Of a stretch of DNA of 64,000 nucleotides, positions 26,748 through 34,583 are shown in pieces. The translations under genes and the position numbers were made by a program. The stretch is taken from positions 29,614 through 93,613 of the forward strand of contig JAUSLV010000021.1 of the NCBI GenBank assembly GCA_030645495.1, written 5' to 3'. Numbering within the stretch: position 1 is the first letter of the stretch; each line of letters begins with the position of its first letter. The DNA comes from Actinomycetota bacterium. Its GTDB lineage: Bacteria > Actinomycetota > Acidimicrobiia > Acidimicrobiales > Ilumatobacteraceae. The notes beneath the pieces were generated by a model. That model was given only the letters and a program-made list of their open reading frames with translations, was not told where the DNA came from and searched no databases.

Positions 26748-28475
26748 ATGCGCGTCGTCGCCACCGCCGGCCACGTCGACCACGGCAAGTCGTCGCTCGT
26801 GCGCGCGCTCACCGGCACCGACCCCGACCGCCTGGAAGAGGAACGCCGCCGCGGCCTCACCATCGACCTCGGCTTCGCGCACACCGTGCTGCCCGACCGT
26901 TTTGGGCTGCCCGGTGGCGAGGGCATCAGCTTCGTCGACGTGCCCGGGCACGTGCGCTTCCTGCGCAACATGCTCGCCGGCGTGGGCGGAGTCGACGCAT
27001 GCATGTTCGTGGTGGCGGCCACCGAGGGTTGGAAGCCGCAGAGCGAGGAGCACCTGCGCATTCTCGAACTGGTGGGGTTGCGCCATGGCATCGTCGTGCT
27101 CACCAAGGCCGACCTGGTGGACGACGAGTGGCGCGCGCTGCAGGAACTGGACGTGCGCGACCACCTGGCCGGCACGTTTCTGGCCGACGCACCGATCGTG
27201 CCGGTGAGTGCCACTACCGGCGCGGGGATCGCCGGCCTCCAGGAGGCGCTCACTGCGCTGGTGCGCACGACACCTGCAGCAGCGGACAGCGGTAGGCCGC
27301 GGTTGTGGATCGATCGGGTGTTCGCGGCCAAGGGCAGCGGCACCGTCGTGACCGGCACGCTCACCGGCGGAGGCGTGCGCCTGGACGACACGCTGGCTGC
27401 GGGCGCGCACGTCGTGCGCGTGCGTGGCATCCAGAGCCACGGGGAACACTGCAGCGAGATCGCCCCCGGCAATCGGGTGGCCCTCAACCTGGTGGGTGCA
27501 GTGCACACCGAACTCGCTCGCGGCCAGGCCATCGTGCGTGCCGCGCAGTGGCGACCCACGCAGCGCTTCGACGCCAGCCTCACCGTGCTGCCCGCGCTCG
27601 CCCACACGGTGTCGCGCCGCGGCGCGTACCTGGCCTACATCGGCGCGGGTGAGTTCCCGGTGAAGCTGCGCGTGCTCGGCACCGAGGCGCTCGCCCCCGG
27701 CAGCACCGGCCTGGTGCGCCTGCACCTGGCCGGCGCGCTACCGCTGCTGCCCGGCGACCGCTACGTGCTGCGCGAGAGCGGCCGCGACGAGACGGTGGGT
27801 GGCGGCGAGGTGCTGGATGTGGCACCGGTGCTGCCGGCGTCGAAGGCCACGCCCGATCGCGACGTGGACCGCGTGGTGCGCGAGCACGGGTGGATCGAGG
27901 CCACCGACCTGGAGGCGCTGACCGGCGATTCCCGCACCCCCACGATCGGCAAGTGGGTGGTGCACCCGCAGCGGGCCGCAGCGATGGCCCACCACCTGCG
28001 TGCGAGCGTTGCGGCGGCACCCGACCTCGGCCTCGAGGTCGCGACGCTCGACGAGCGCGAACGGGCGCTGCTGGCCACGCTCGACGGCATCGCCATCGAC
28101 GGCGGGCGCGCCCGGCCGGCCGAGGTGCGCGACCCGCTCGCCGACCATCCGTTCGTGGCGGCGCTGGCGGCGGCCGGCGCCGCTCCACCCGACGCCACGG
28201 GCATCGACCGCGCCGAACTGCGCGAGATGGTGCGCCGAGGGCTGGTGGTGGAACGCGAGGGGCTGTTCTTCCACGCCACCGCCATCGACACTGCGGCTCG
28301 CGCCGCTGCCGCATTGCTGACCGGCGACCCCGCCGGGTTCACGATGTCGCAGTTCCGCGAAGCACTGGGCATCACCCGCAAGCACGCCGTGCCGCTGGGC
28401 ACCGAACTCGACGCGCGCGGCATCACCCGCCGGCGCGGCGACCTGCGGATCGCCGGGCCGAAGCTGCCCGGCTGA
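26748..28475 (+). CDS. selB: Selenocysteine-specific elongation factor
   Basis: A 575-residue GTPase that delivers Sec-tRNA(Sec) to UGA codons marked by a SECIS hairpin. G motifs: GHVDHGKSSL (G1), RRRGLTIDLGFA (G2), DVPGH (G3), TKAD (G4). EF-Tu-like domains 2 and 3 follow (residues about 185-360), then winged-helix repeats to the C-terminus, the part that binds SECIS RNA; the last one contains FREALGITRKHAVPLGTELDARG. The C-terminal part is a little shorter than in E. coli. It is in an operon with selA and ends convergently with the alpha/beta hydrolase gene. Confidence 0.93.
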   Translation: MRVVATAGHVDHGKSSLVRALTGTDPDRLEEERRRGLTIDLGFAHTVLPDRFGLPGGEGISFVDVPGHVRFLRNMLAGVGGVDACMFVVAATEGWKPQSEEHLRILELVGLRHGIVVLTKADLVDDEWRALQELDVRDHLAGTFLADAPIVPVSATTGAGIAGLQEALTALVRTTPAAADSGRPRLWIDRVFAAKGSGTVVTGTLTGGGVRLDDTLAAGAHVVRVRGIQSHGEHCSEIAPGNRVALNLVGAVHTELARGQAIVRAAQWRPTQRFDASLTVLPALAHTVSRRGAYLAYIGAGEFPVKLRVLGTEALAPGSTGLVRLHLAGALPLLPGDRYVLRESGRDETVGGGEVLDVAPVLPASKATPDRDVDRVVREHGWIEATDLEALTGDSRTPTIGKWVVHPQRAAAMAHHLRASVAAAPDLGLEVATLDERERALLATLDGIAIDGGRARPAEVRDPLADHPFVAALAAAGAAPPDATGIDRAELREMVRRGLVVEREGLFFHATAIDTAARAAAALLTGDPAGFTMSQFREALGITRKHAVPLGTELDARGITRRRGDLRIAGPKLPG

Positions 28476-28497
28476 ACCCGTCGGCTCGGCACGCTGG

Positions 28498-29379
28498 CTA
28501 GGCACCTCGCCGCGCCAGGCTGCGCACCCGCCGCAGGCCCTTGCGCTTGGGTGCGTTCAGTTCCAACTCGCGGGCGGCCTTGGCCACGTTCACGTCGTTG
28601 GTGATCACCTCGCCGAAGCGCGCCGGATCGGCCAACAGCCAGCTGTGCGAGCCCTCCACCACGGTTCCCTCAACGCCGGAGGCCACGCACAGCGCTTCGA
28701 ACGACTCGCGCGGGATGATGCCATCGCGGGTGCCCCACAGGATGCTGATCGACAAGCCGCTGTCGCGCAGCGTTTCCAACTCGACGCGCAGGTCGGCGCG
28801 GCGGGCGAGGTTGGCCACCTTCACGATCGCCCGTGGGTTGCGCACGAGGTTGGGCAGCAGGTCTTCGGCCAACACGGGCAGCACCCGGGTGGCCTGCCGC
28901 AGCGGCCACACGTCGCCGGGGAAGTGCAGCCCCCAGTCCCACAAGGGCCGTTCGGCGATGCTGCGCAGCGTGCGGCCGCGCTTCCACGACGACCCGCCGA
29001 TCGAGTTCACCAGCACCAGGCTGCGAACTCGCGAGCGATGGTCGTGGGCATAACGCACGGCAACGCCGCCACCGAAGGAATGGCCCACCACGACCGCCGG
29101 CTCCTCGAGCTCGAGCGTGTCGAGCAGATCTGCGACCCATTGCGCGTAGCCGCGCAGCGAGAACGATTCGCTGGGCAGATCGGCGCTGCCGCCGAAGCCG
29201 GGCAACGCGGGAGCGATCACGCGGCACCCTTGCGCGGCGATCGTCTCGATCACGTTGCGATAGCTGTGCTGACCCAACGCCCAACCGTGCAACAGCACCA
29301 CCGGCAGGCCCTCGCCCGCCGCGCCGTAGCTCGCCGTGCGCCCCTGCACGAACGTACGCCGGTCGACGACGGTGACCAT
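28498..29379 (-). CDS. Alpha/beta-hydrolase
   Basis: A 293-residue alpha/beta-hydrolase fold protein. It has the oxyanion region LLHGWALGQHSYRNV, the nucleophile elbow VGHSFGGG (Ser), a late Asp in WGTRDGIIP and a catalytic His in EGSHSWLLADP. The substrate cannot be told; lipases, esterases and dehalogenases share these features. The C-terminal 35 residues are basic (KRKGLRRVRSLARR). It is read after the NfeD-like gene with an 8-bp gap, so the two are probably co-transcribed. Confidence 0.82.
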   Translation of the reverse strand: MVTVVDRRTFVQGRTASYGAAGEGLPVVLLHGWALGQHSYRNVIETIAAQGCRVIAPALPGFGGSADLPSESFSLRGYAQWVADLLDTLELEEPAVVVGHSFGGGVAVRYAHDHRSRVRSLVLVNSIGGSSWKRGRTLRSIAERPLWDWGLHFPGDVWPLRQATRVLPVLAEDLLPNLVRNPRAIVKVANLARRADLRVELETLRDSGLSISILWGTRDGIIPRESFEALCVASGVEGTVVEGSHSWLLADPARFGEVITNDVNVAKAARELELNAPKRKGLRRVRSLARRGA

Positions 29380-29387
29380 ACGGCTGT

Positions 29388-30749
29388 CTACTCGGCCTTC
29401 GGGCGACGCTCGCGGTAGTCGCGGGCGGCACCGTCCACCGGTTCGACCTCCAGCGTCACGCCGTCGATGGCGATCACCCGCAGCTCGGCACCGGCAGCCA
29501 ACGGGGTGGCCCGGTTGGTGCGTGCTCGCCACTTGGCCTCGCCCACCTGCGCAACACCCTCGGGATCGATCGCCCCCACGGCCGAGCCGGTGGACCCGAT
29601 CATCCAGTCGCGACCGATCGTGGGTGTGGCGAAACGCGTGCGCACCATCGACGGCATGCCCACCACGAACATGAGCAGCACACCGGCGATGCCCACGCCC
29701 AGCGTGAGCCAGCCGAGCCGCAGATCGTTGCCCGGCAACGGCTCGTAGAGGAACCACGAGCCCAGCACGAACAGCGTGGTGCCCACACCCGTCCAGAACC
29801 GGGGGATGCCCACCTGCACGTCGATCGCGAACGCCAACATGGCGACGATGATCAGCGCCACGGCACCGGGGCGGGAGGGCAGGGCCGACAGGCCGTAGCA
29901 ACCCAGCACGGACAGCGCGGCACCCACGCTGCCGGCCACACCGACACCCGCGGTGAAGAACTCGAAGATCAGCAGACACAGCCCGATCACCAGGAACAGG
30001 TAGGCCATCGGCGGGCTCGCCACGGTGTGGAACATCTCTTCGATCAGCCCGAGGCCGGAGAAGCGCACGAGCGTGGCGACGTTCTGCGTGTCGCCCGCGT
30101 CGTTCAGTTCCTCGGCGACGGTGTCGAGCACCGTGCCGTCCCCCAGCGTGACACCGTCCATCGCCAGCACCATGCTGCGCACGGTGGGCACGCCTTCGTC
30201 GGCGGTGTCGAGGCGCAGCACGCCCTTCTTGCGGGCGTCGCCGAACGACATCGAGTCGGTGCGCAGTTCGTCGCCGAAGCGGCCGAGATCGACCTCTGCG
30301 CCCTCGAGCGCCAGCAGTTCGCCGGTGTGGCCGATGCGGCTACCGGCCACCATCGCAGTCACGTCGGCGACGCCGAACAGCTGAGCCGGCGTGCCGTAGG
30401 CGCGGGCATCGCGCGACGGCCCTACCCACACGCCGATCGCGATCTTGGCATCGGCCACCTTCTGCAGCAGCTGGCGCATGGTGTCGTCGTCGACGACCGC
30501 CCCGCCCGTGTTGAGCTGCAGGATCAAGGCCTGCGAGCCCTTCTCGGTGGACTCGTCGATCGCGTCGGACACCGACTGCACCGTCACTTCGTCGAACAGG
30601 CCCGACACCTGCAGCACGTCGACGGGGGCCAGATCGGCTGCCCCACCCTCGTCGCCGGTGGGCGCGGCCTGGGCTGGGGATGACAGCAGCGACAACCCCG
30701 CCAGCCCCGCCAGCGGGACAATCAGAAGTGAGATCGCTAGTCTGCGCAC
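29388..30749 (-). CDS. NfeD-like membrane protein (ClpP-like domain, catalytic Ser apparently lost)
   Basis: A 453-residue protein: signal peptide (residues 1-28), ClpP/crotonase-like extracytoplasmic domain, a block of five or so membrane helices (about 235-345), and a cytoplasmic OB-fold NfeD domain at the C-terminus (IGSTGSAVGAIDPEGVAQVGEAKWRA region). Related NfeD1b proteins are membrane proteases that partner stomatins. The expected nucleophile motif ARAASAG is ARAYGTPAQ here, so no Ser is at the usual place. The start is a GTG at 30749, only 2 bases from the divergent GTG of the Get3-like gene. Confidence 0.8.
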   Translation of the reverse strand: MRRLAISLLIVPLAGLAGLSLLSSPAQAAPTGDEGGAADLAPVDVLQVSGLFDEVTVQSVSDAIDESTEKGSQALILQLNTGGAVVDDDTMRQLLQKVADAKIAIGVWVGPSRDARAYGTPAQLFGVADVTAMVAGSRIGHTGELLALEGAEVDLGRFGDELRTDSMSFGDARKKGVLRLDTADEGVPTVRSMVLAMDGVTLGDGTVLDTVAEELNDAGDTQNVATLVRFSGLGLIEEMFHTVASPPMAYLFLVIGLCLLIFEFFTAGVGVAGSVGAALSVLGCYGLSALPSRPGAVALIIVAMLAFAIDVQVGIPRFWTGVGTTLFVLGSWFLYEPLPGNDLRLGWLTLGVGIAGVLLMFVVGMPSMVRTRFATPTIGRDWMIGSTGSAVGAIDPEGVAQVGEAKWRARTNRATPLAAGAELRVIAIDGVTLEVEPVDGAARDYRERRPKAE

Positions 30750-30751
30750 AA

Positions 30752-31609
30752 GTGCCTCCGAAGCGCGTTGATCCGCTGCAGTTCCTCACCTCCGCCACAG
30801 TGGCCATCGTGGCCGGTAAGGGTGGCGTCGGGAAGACCACGGTAACCGCCGTTCTGGCGCGTGCGGCAATCCGTCGCGGACTTCGTGTGCTCGTGATCGA
30901 GCTGGACGGCAAAGCGACCCTCGGCCGGCTGCTGCCCGACGCCACGGTGCTGCAGCTGTCGGCCACCGCCGCGCTGGCCGAGTACCTCGACACTCACGGC
31001 CTGTCGCGAGTGACGAAACGCCTGGCCTCGACCGGGATCATCGACGTGGTGGCCACCGCCTCGCCGGGTATCGACGACATTGTCGTGCTCGGCAAGATCA
31101 AGCAACTCGAACAGAGCGGCAACCACGACCTGATCGTGGTGGACGGCCCCGCCGCCGGCCATGCGATCACGTTCCTGCTCGCCGCCAAGAGCCTGCTCAC
31201 CAGCGTGCGCGGCGGGCCGGTGCACACGCAGGCCGTCGACGTGGCGGCGATGCTGGCCGACCCCGCCCGTTGCCAAGTGGTGCTGGTGACGCTGCCAGAA
31301 ACCACCCCGATCAACGAGGCGGTCGAGACGGCCTACGCGCTGGAGGACCGCGTGGGAGTGCACCTCACCCCGATCGTGGTGAACGGCGTCGACGCCGGCC
31401 CTGCGCTGCAACCCGAGGCGGCACCGGCCGGTAGCCCGATGGCGCTCGCCGGCGAGTTCCGTGTCGCCCGCCGCCAGCTGCACGAAGCAGCCTGCTGCGA
31501 CCTGGGCGACATGCTCGGCCTGCCGCAACTGATCCTTCCCAACGTGCCGGGCTCGCTGCTCGACGCGGCCTCGGTCGAGCACCTGGCCGACGAGTGGAAC
31601 CCGGCATGA
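30752..31609 (+). CDS. Get3/ArsA-like ATPase, first of a pair
   Basis: A 285-residue deviant-Walker-A ATPase (IVAGKGGVGKTTVTAVLA) of the ArsA/Get3 family. It also has the conserved GIDDIVVLGKIKQLE and VVDGPAAGHAITFLLAAKSLL segments found in actinobacterial homologues such as Rv3679. ArsA moves arsenite and Get3 guides tail-anchored membrane proteins; the actinobacterial pairs work as two-protein complexes of unsettled function. The GTG at 30752 is used, with little leader because the divergent NfeD-like gene starts 2 bases away; an upstream ATG at 30680 would overlap that gene. It is coupled to the second ATPase by a 4-base overlap. Confidence 0.82.
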   Translation: MPPKRVDPLQFLTSATVAIVAGKGGVGKTTVTAVLARAAIRRGLRVLVIELDGKATLGRLLPDATVLQLSATAALAEYLDTHGLSRVTKRLASTGIIDVVATASPGIDDIVVLGKIKQLEQSGNHDLIVVDGPAAGHAITFLLAAKSLLTSVRGGPVHTQAVDVAAMLADPARCQVVLVTLPETTPINEAVETAYALEDRVGVHLTPIVVNGVDAGPALQPEAAPAGSPMALAGEFRVARRQLHEAACCDLGDMLGLPQLILPNVPGSLLDAASVEHLADEWNPA

Positions 31610-32673
31610 ACACCCTGCGGCACCATCTGGCCACCGCCGAAGTGCTGGTGTGCTGCGGCTCGGGCGGGGTGGGCAAGACCACCATTGCCGCCGCATTGGG
31701 CCTTCAGGCGGCGCGTCTGGGCCGTCGTGCCGTCGTGGTGACGATCGACCCTGCCAAACGCCTGGCCGACGCTCTGGGCGTGCCTGGCGGCCTCGGCAAC
31801 GACCCCCTGCGCCTCGACGTGGAGGGCCCCGGCGAGCTGTGGGCGCTGATGCTCGACACGGCCACCACGTTCGACGGCCTCGTGCGCGCCAATGCCGCCG
31901 ACGACGAGCAGGCCGAGCGGATCCTGGCCAACGGCTTCTACCGCAACGTGGCGGGCGGCCTCAGCGGCACGCAGGAGTACATGGCTGCCGAACGGTTGCA
32001 CGCGCTACACCTCGACGACCGCTTCGACCTGGTGATCGTCGACACGCCGCCAACCCGTAACGCGCTCGACTTCCTCGACGCGCCAGGCACGATCAGCAAG
32101 TTCATCGACCACCCGCTGTTCAAGCTGCTGATGATGCCCACCCGCCGCGGGTTGAAGGTGCTGAACATCGCCACGCAACCCCTGTTGCGCACGATCGGCC
32201 GAGTGGTGGGTGGCGACGTGCTGGCCGACGCGGTGGCGTTCTTCCAGGCCTTCGCCGGTATGGAGACCGGGTTTCGCGCTCGCGCAGAAGCAGTGACGAC
32301 GCTGCTGCAGAGCGACATCACACGCTTCGTGCTGGTGGCCTCGCCGCGTGAGGACACGATCGAGGAGGCCAGCTATTTCGCCGGCCGCCTGCACGAGGCC
32401 GGGCTGGAGGTGGGCGCCGTGGTGGTGAACCGCTGCACGCCCTCGTTCGGCGAACCGCCTGCCACCCGGCCACGAGCTGCGGACAAGGCTGCCCTGTACG
32501 ACAACCTCGTGGAACTAAACGTGAACGCTGCCACGGAACGCAAGCAGGCGGCAGCGCTGCTCACCACCACCGGAGTGCCCAAGGGCGTGCGCACCACCTG
32601 GGTGCCCACGCTGCCCGGCGACGTGCACACGATGCAGGCCCTGGCCACCATCCGCGACCTTCTGTTCGGCTGA
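31606..32673 (+). CDS. Get3/ArsA-like ATPase, second of a pair
   Basis: A 355-residue ATPase with a deviant Walker A (CCGSGGVGKTTIAAALG), Switch I region (VVTIDPAKRLADALG), Switch II region (VIVDTPPTRNALDFLDAP) and the ATQPLLRTIGRVVGGDVLADAVAFFQAF helix typical of Rv3680-like partners. It starts at the ATG at 31606, overlapping the stop of the first ATPase (ATGA), which fits a stoichiometric heteromer. The receiver-domain gene follows after 23 bp. Confidence 0.85.
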   Translation: MNTLRHHLATAEVLVCCGSGGVGKTTIAAALGLQAARLGRRAVVVTIDPAKRLADALGVPGGLGNDPLRLDVEGPGELWALMLDTATTFDGLVRANAADDEQAERILANGFYRNVAGGLSGTQEYMAAERLHALHLDDRFDLVIVDTPPTRNALDFLDAPGTISKFIDHPLFKLLMMPTRRGLKVLNIATQPLLRTIGRVVGGDVLADAVAFFQAFAGMETGFRARAEAVTTLLQSDITRFVLVASPREDTIEEASYFAGRLHEAGLEVGAVVVNRCTPSFGEPPATRPRAADKAALYDNLVELNVNAATERKQAAALLTTTGVPKGVRTTWVPTLPGDVHTMQALATIRDLLFG

Positions 32674-32696
32674 GGTCAGGCGCTAACGTCTGGCCC

Positions 32697-33137
32697 GTGC
32701 ACATTCTCGTCGCCACCGATGCCGACCATGTCGTGAACGCCGTCACCGACGCGCTCAGCGGGCCACACACCTCGTTCACCATCTGTCGCGAGGGTCGCCT
32801 CGTCAGCGGGCTCGTCAGCGAGCGCACCCCCGATCTCGTGGTGCTCGATCTGCAGATCGGTTCCAAGGGCGGCATGGCCGTCACGATGGACCTGCGGCTC
32901 GACGAGAGCTCGGGCAACCTGCCCACGGTCAAGGTGCTGATGCTGCTCGATCGCCAGGCCGATGTGCACCTCGCCCGCCGCTCGGCCGCCGACGCCTGGC
33001 TGGTGAAGCCGTTCACCCCGCTCGATCTGAAGCGGGCGGTTCGCGGCGTGCTGTACCCGCCCGACGTCACCGCCGAGGTGGCCCGGGTGCCCGTGGGGGC
33101 CGAATCCGCTGAGGAAGAAGCCGTCGTCGCCGGGTAG
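32697..33137 (+). CDS. Stand-alone response-regulator receiver domain protein
   Basis: A 146-residue single receiver domain with no output domain. The probable phospho-acceptor is the Asp in LVVLDLQIG (about residue 52), and the conserved Lys is in WLVKPF (about residue 103). The N-terminal acidic pair is reduced to ATDAD. The last 30 residues are an Ala/Glu/Val-rich tail. No kinase is adjacent. It lies 23 bp after the Get3-like pair and 15 bp before tRNA-Pro, so it may be part of their transcript. Confidence 0.78.
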   Translation: MHILVATDADHVVNAVTDALSGPHTSFTICREGRLVSGLVSERTPDLVVLDLQIGSKGGMAVTMDLRLDESSGNLPTVKVLMLLDRQADVHLARRSAADAWLVKPFTPLDLKRAVRGVLYPPDVTAEVARVPVGAESAEEEAVVAG

Positions 33138-33152
33138 CATCGTTATCCGCTA

Positions 33153-33230
33153 CGGGGTGTAGCGCAGCTTGGTTAGCGCGCCACGTTCGGGACGTGGAGG
33201 CCGGAAGTTCAAATCTTCTCACCCCGACCA
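33153..33230 (+). tRNA. tRNA-Pro (anticodon CGG), CCA encoded
   Basis: A 78-base cloverleaf: acceptor CGGGGTG/CACCCCG, D arm GCGC/GCGC, anticodon stem CCACG/CGTGG with loop TTCGGGA (anticodon CGG), T arm GGAAG/CTTCT with TTCAAAT loop, discriminator A and genomic CCA (33228-33230). It decodes CCG, a common codon at this GC content. It begins 15 bp after the receiver-domain stop and is followed by a strong terminator. Confidence 0.95.
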
Positions 33231-33234
33231 GTCC

Positions 33235-33278
33235 GATGCCCGCCCACCGTGTTCGGTGCGGCGGGCATCAGTCGTTTT
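33235..33278 (+). terminator. Intrinsic terminator after tRNA-Pro
   Basis: A 15-bp stem (33235-33249 with 33254-33269, one bulged C) around a TGTT loop is followed by GTCGTTTT. It ends the tRNA transcript and probably read-through from the ATPase/receiver operon. It also lies just past the stop of the convergent HprK-like gene. Confidence 0.85.
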
Positions 33279-33285
33279 CGCCCCG

Positions 33286-34122
33286 TCAGCCGGCGCCCAC
33301 GAGTGGGGCCAGCAGGTCGAGCACGTCGGCAGTGGTCCCCAGCGTCACCGAATAGCCGGGCACCCGCTGCGCCAGCCGGGCCAGCTCGTCGAAGCCGGCT
33401 GCCCCTCGATCCGCCAGCGTGGCCGAGTGCTCGGTGAGGGCCAGCAGGGTGCGCGCCCGGCTCAGCGGCTCGATCCCGGCGGTTGCACCCCACCCCAGCA
33501 CGCCCACGGCAACCAGCGCACGCGGCCCCGGTGCCGTAGTCGCACCCAACGCGCTGGCGGGCACGAACCACTCGTCGACGAAGAACTGTCGATACCGGTC
33601 GTCGACGAGCACGTCGCCCAGATGCTGGCGACCGCCCGCGCGCAACATGATCGGGCGGGCGTAGGGAGTGACGGTGCGGTGCTCGACATCCACCAGCCCC
33701 AGGTCGTCGCTGAAGTGCCGCCACCCTCGGCCGGCGGCCGCTGCACTCAGCGTGCTCTTGCCGCTGCCACTCGACCCGCAGAGCACCACCGCCCCCGCGG
33801 CACCACCGAACACTGCCGCGTGCAACACCGTGCGATCGGCCACCGACGCACGCGCCCGACGATTCACTTCCCACACCAGCAGTTCGAACAGGGCAGGGGC
33901 GCTGCGGCCCTCGCTGCACACTTCCACCGGGAGGTCGGCGCGCTCGATGCTCAGGTCGTACACGGCGCCCACGCGATCGGCGCGCAAGGTGGCCGGCCGA
34001 CCACCAGTGGCCGCCGGCAGGTCGCGGTAACAGTGCTCGACCAATTCGGCGAGCACGGCGTCATCCGACGCGAACTGGAACTCGAACCCCCACGCGGCAA
34101 CTGCGCGGGTCAGATGCAGCAC
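33286..34122 (-). CDS. HPr-kinase-like P-loop protein, third gene of the C25 operon
   Basis: A 278-residue protein with Walker A GSSGSGKST (116-124) and the SDDL acid pair (138-141) that mark HPr serine kinase/phosphorylase relatives. Stand-alone HprK-like proteins of this size are often found in peptide-modification or secreted-protein loci rather than in sugar control. The N-terminal 90 residues are unlike HprK. The only plausible start is the GTG at 34122, overlapping the end of the Tat-protein gene by 13 bases. No HPr, PqqD or nucleotidyltransferase gene is adjacent. It may phosphorylate a small molecule or protein during maturation of its partners (inference). Confidence 0.7.
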   Translation of the reverse strand: MLHLTRAVAAWGFEFQFASDDAVLAELVEHCYRDLPAATGGRPATLRADRVGAVYDLSIERADLPVEVCSEGRSAPALFELLVWEVNRRARASVADRTVLHAAVFGGAAGAVVLCGSSGSGKSTLSAAAAGRGWRHFSDDLGLVDVEHRTVTPYARPIMLRAGGRQHLGDVLVDDRYRQFFVDEWFVPASALGATTAPGPRALVAVGVLGWGATAGIEPLSRARTLLALTEHSATLADRGAAGFDELARLAQRVPGYSVTLGTTADVLDLLAPLVGAG

Positions 34123-34583
34123 GTAAGTTGGATGCGGTACGCGTCGTAGAAGCACCGCGAATCGGTGATCGTGGGAAACGTGACCACCTGACCGACGATG
34201 GAGCCGGTGACACAGGTGAGCACCGGGCTGCCGCCGGACGACAAGAAGCAGGACTTCACGGCCCGAGCCTCGAGTGGGGTACACCCAGCGGCGATGGTGA
34301 TGGTGGCGCCCTTGGCGACACCGGGTGCCGGTGTGCAGGAGAAGCCGACCCCGTCGTTGCGGCCATCGACCCACCCCGTGGGCACACAGCCCGGCAGGCC
34401 ACCGTTGGTGGTGGTGTTGACCGCGGTGCAGCTGATGTTCACCTGCAGCAGCTTTTCCACCGGGGTACACACCGCGGACGCGGTGGGAGTGGACAGCACC
34501 TGGGGCGCGACCCACGCACCGGCCACGGCAGCGCCGAGGCCAGCCCGCCGAAGGAACTCGCGACGATCGTGGGAGGTGCTCAA
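34110..34583 (-). CDS. Tat-exported small protein with ten cysteines
   Basis: A 157-residue protein of no family I recognise. The N-terminus has a twin-arginine signal, RREFLRRAGL, a hydrophobic stretch, and a probable cleavage site after TASA. The mature part of about 119 residues has ten Cys (39, 52, 66, 83, 101, 112, 124, 144, 155, 156), an even number, ending LTCCI. It is likely folded with disulfides or a cofactor before or after Tat export. The TTG start at 34583 overlaps the stop of the C25 gene (TTGA), and its end overlaps the HprK-like gene, so the three are translated as a coupled set. Confidence 0.72.
   Translation of the reverse strand: MSTSHDRREFLRRAGLGAAVAGAWVAPQVLSTPTASAVCTPVEKLLQVNISCTAVNTTTNGGLPGCVPTGWVDGRNDGVGFSCTPAPGVAKGATITIAAGCTPLEARAVKSCFLSSGGSPVLTCVTGSIVGQVVTFPTITDSRCFYDAYRIQLTCCI

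Noticed and set aside
25393..28497. Search for tRNA-Sec (selC) or an in-frame-UGA selenoprotein beside selAB
   Set aside because: No 90-base tRNA with UCA anticodon and long variable arm was seen, and adjoining genes are intact without internal UGA.
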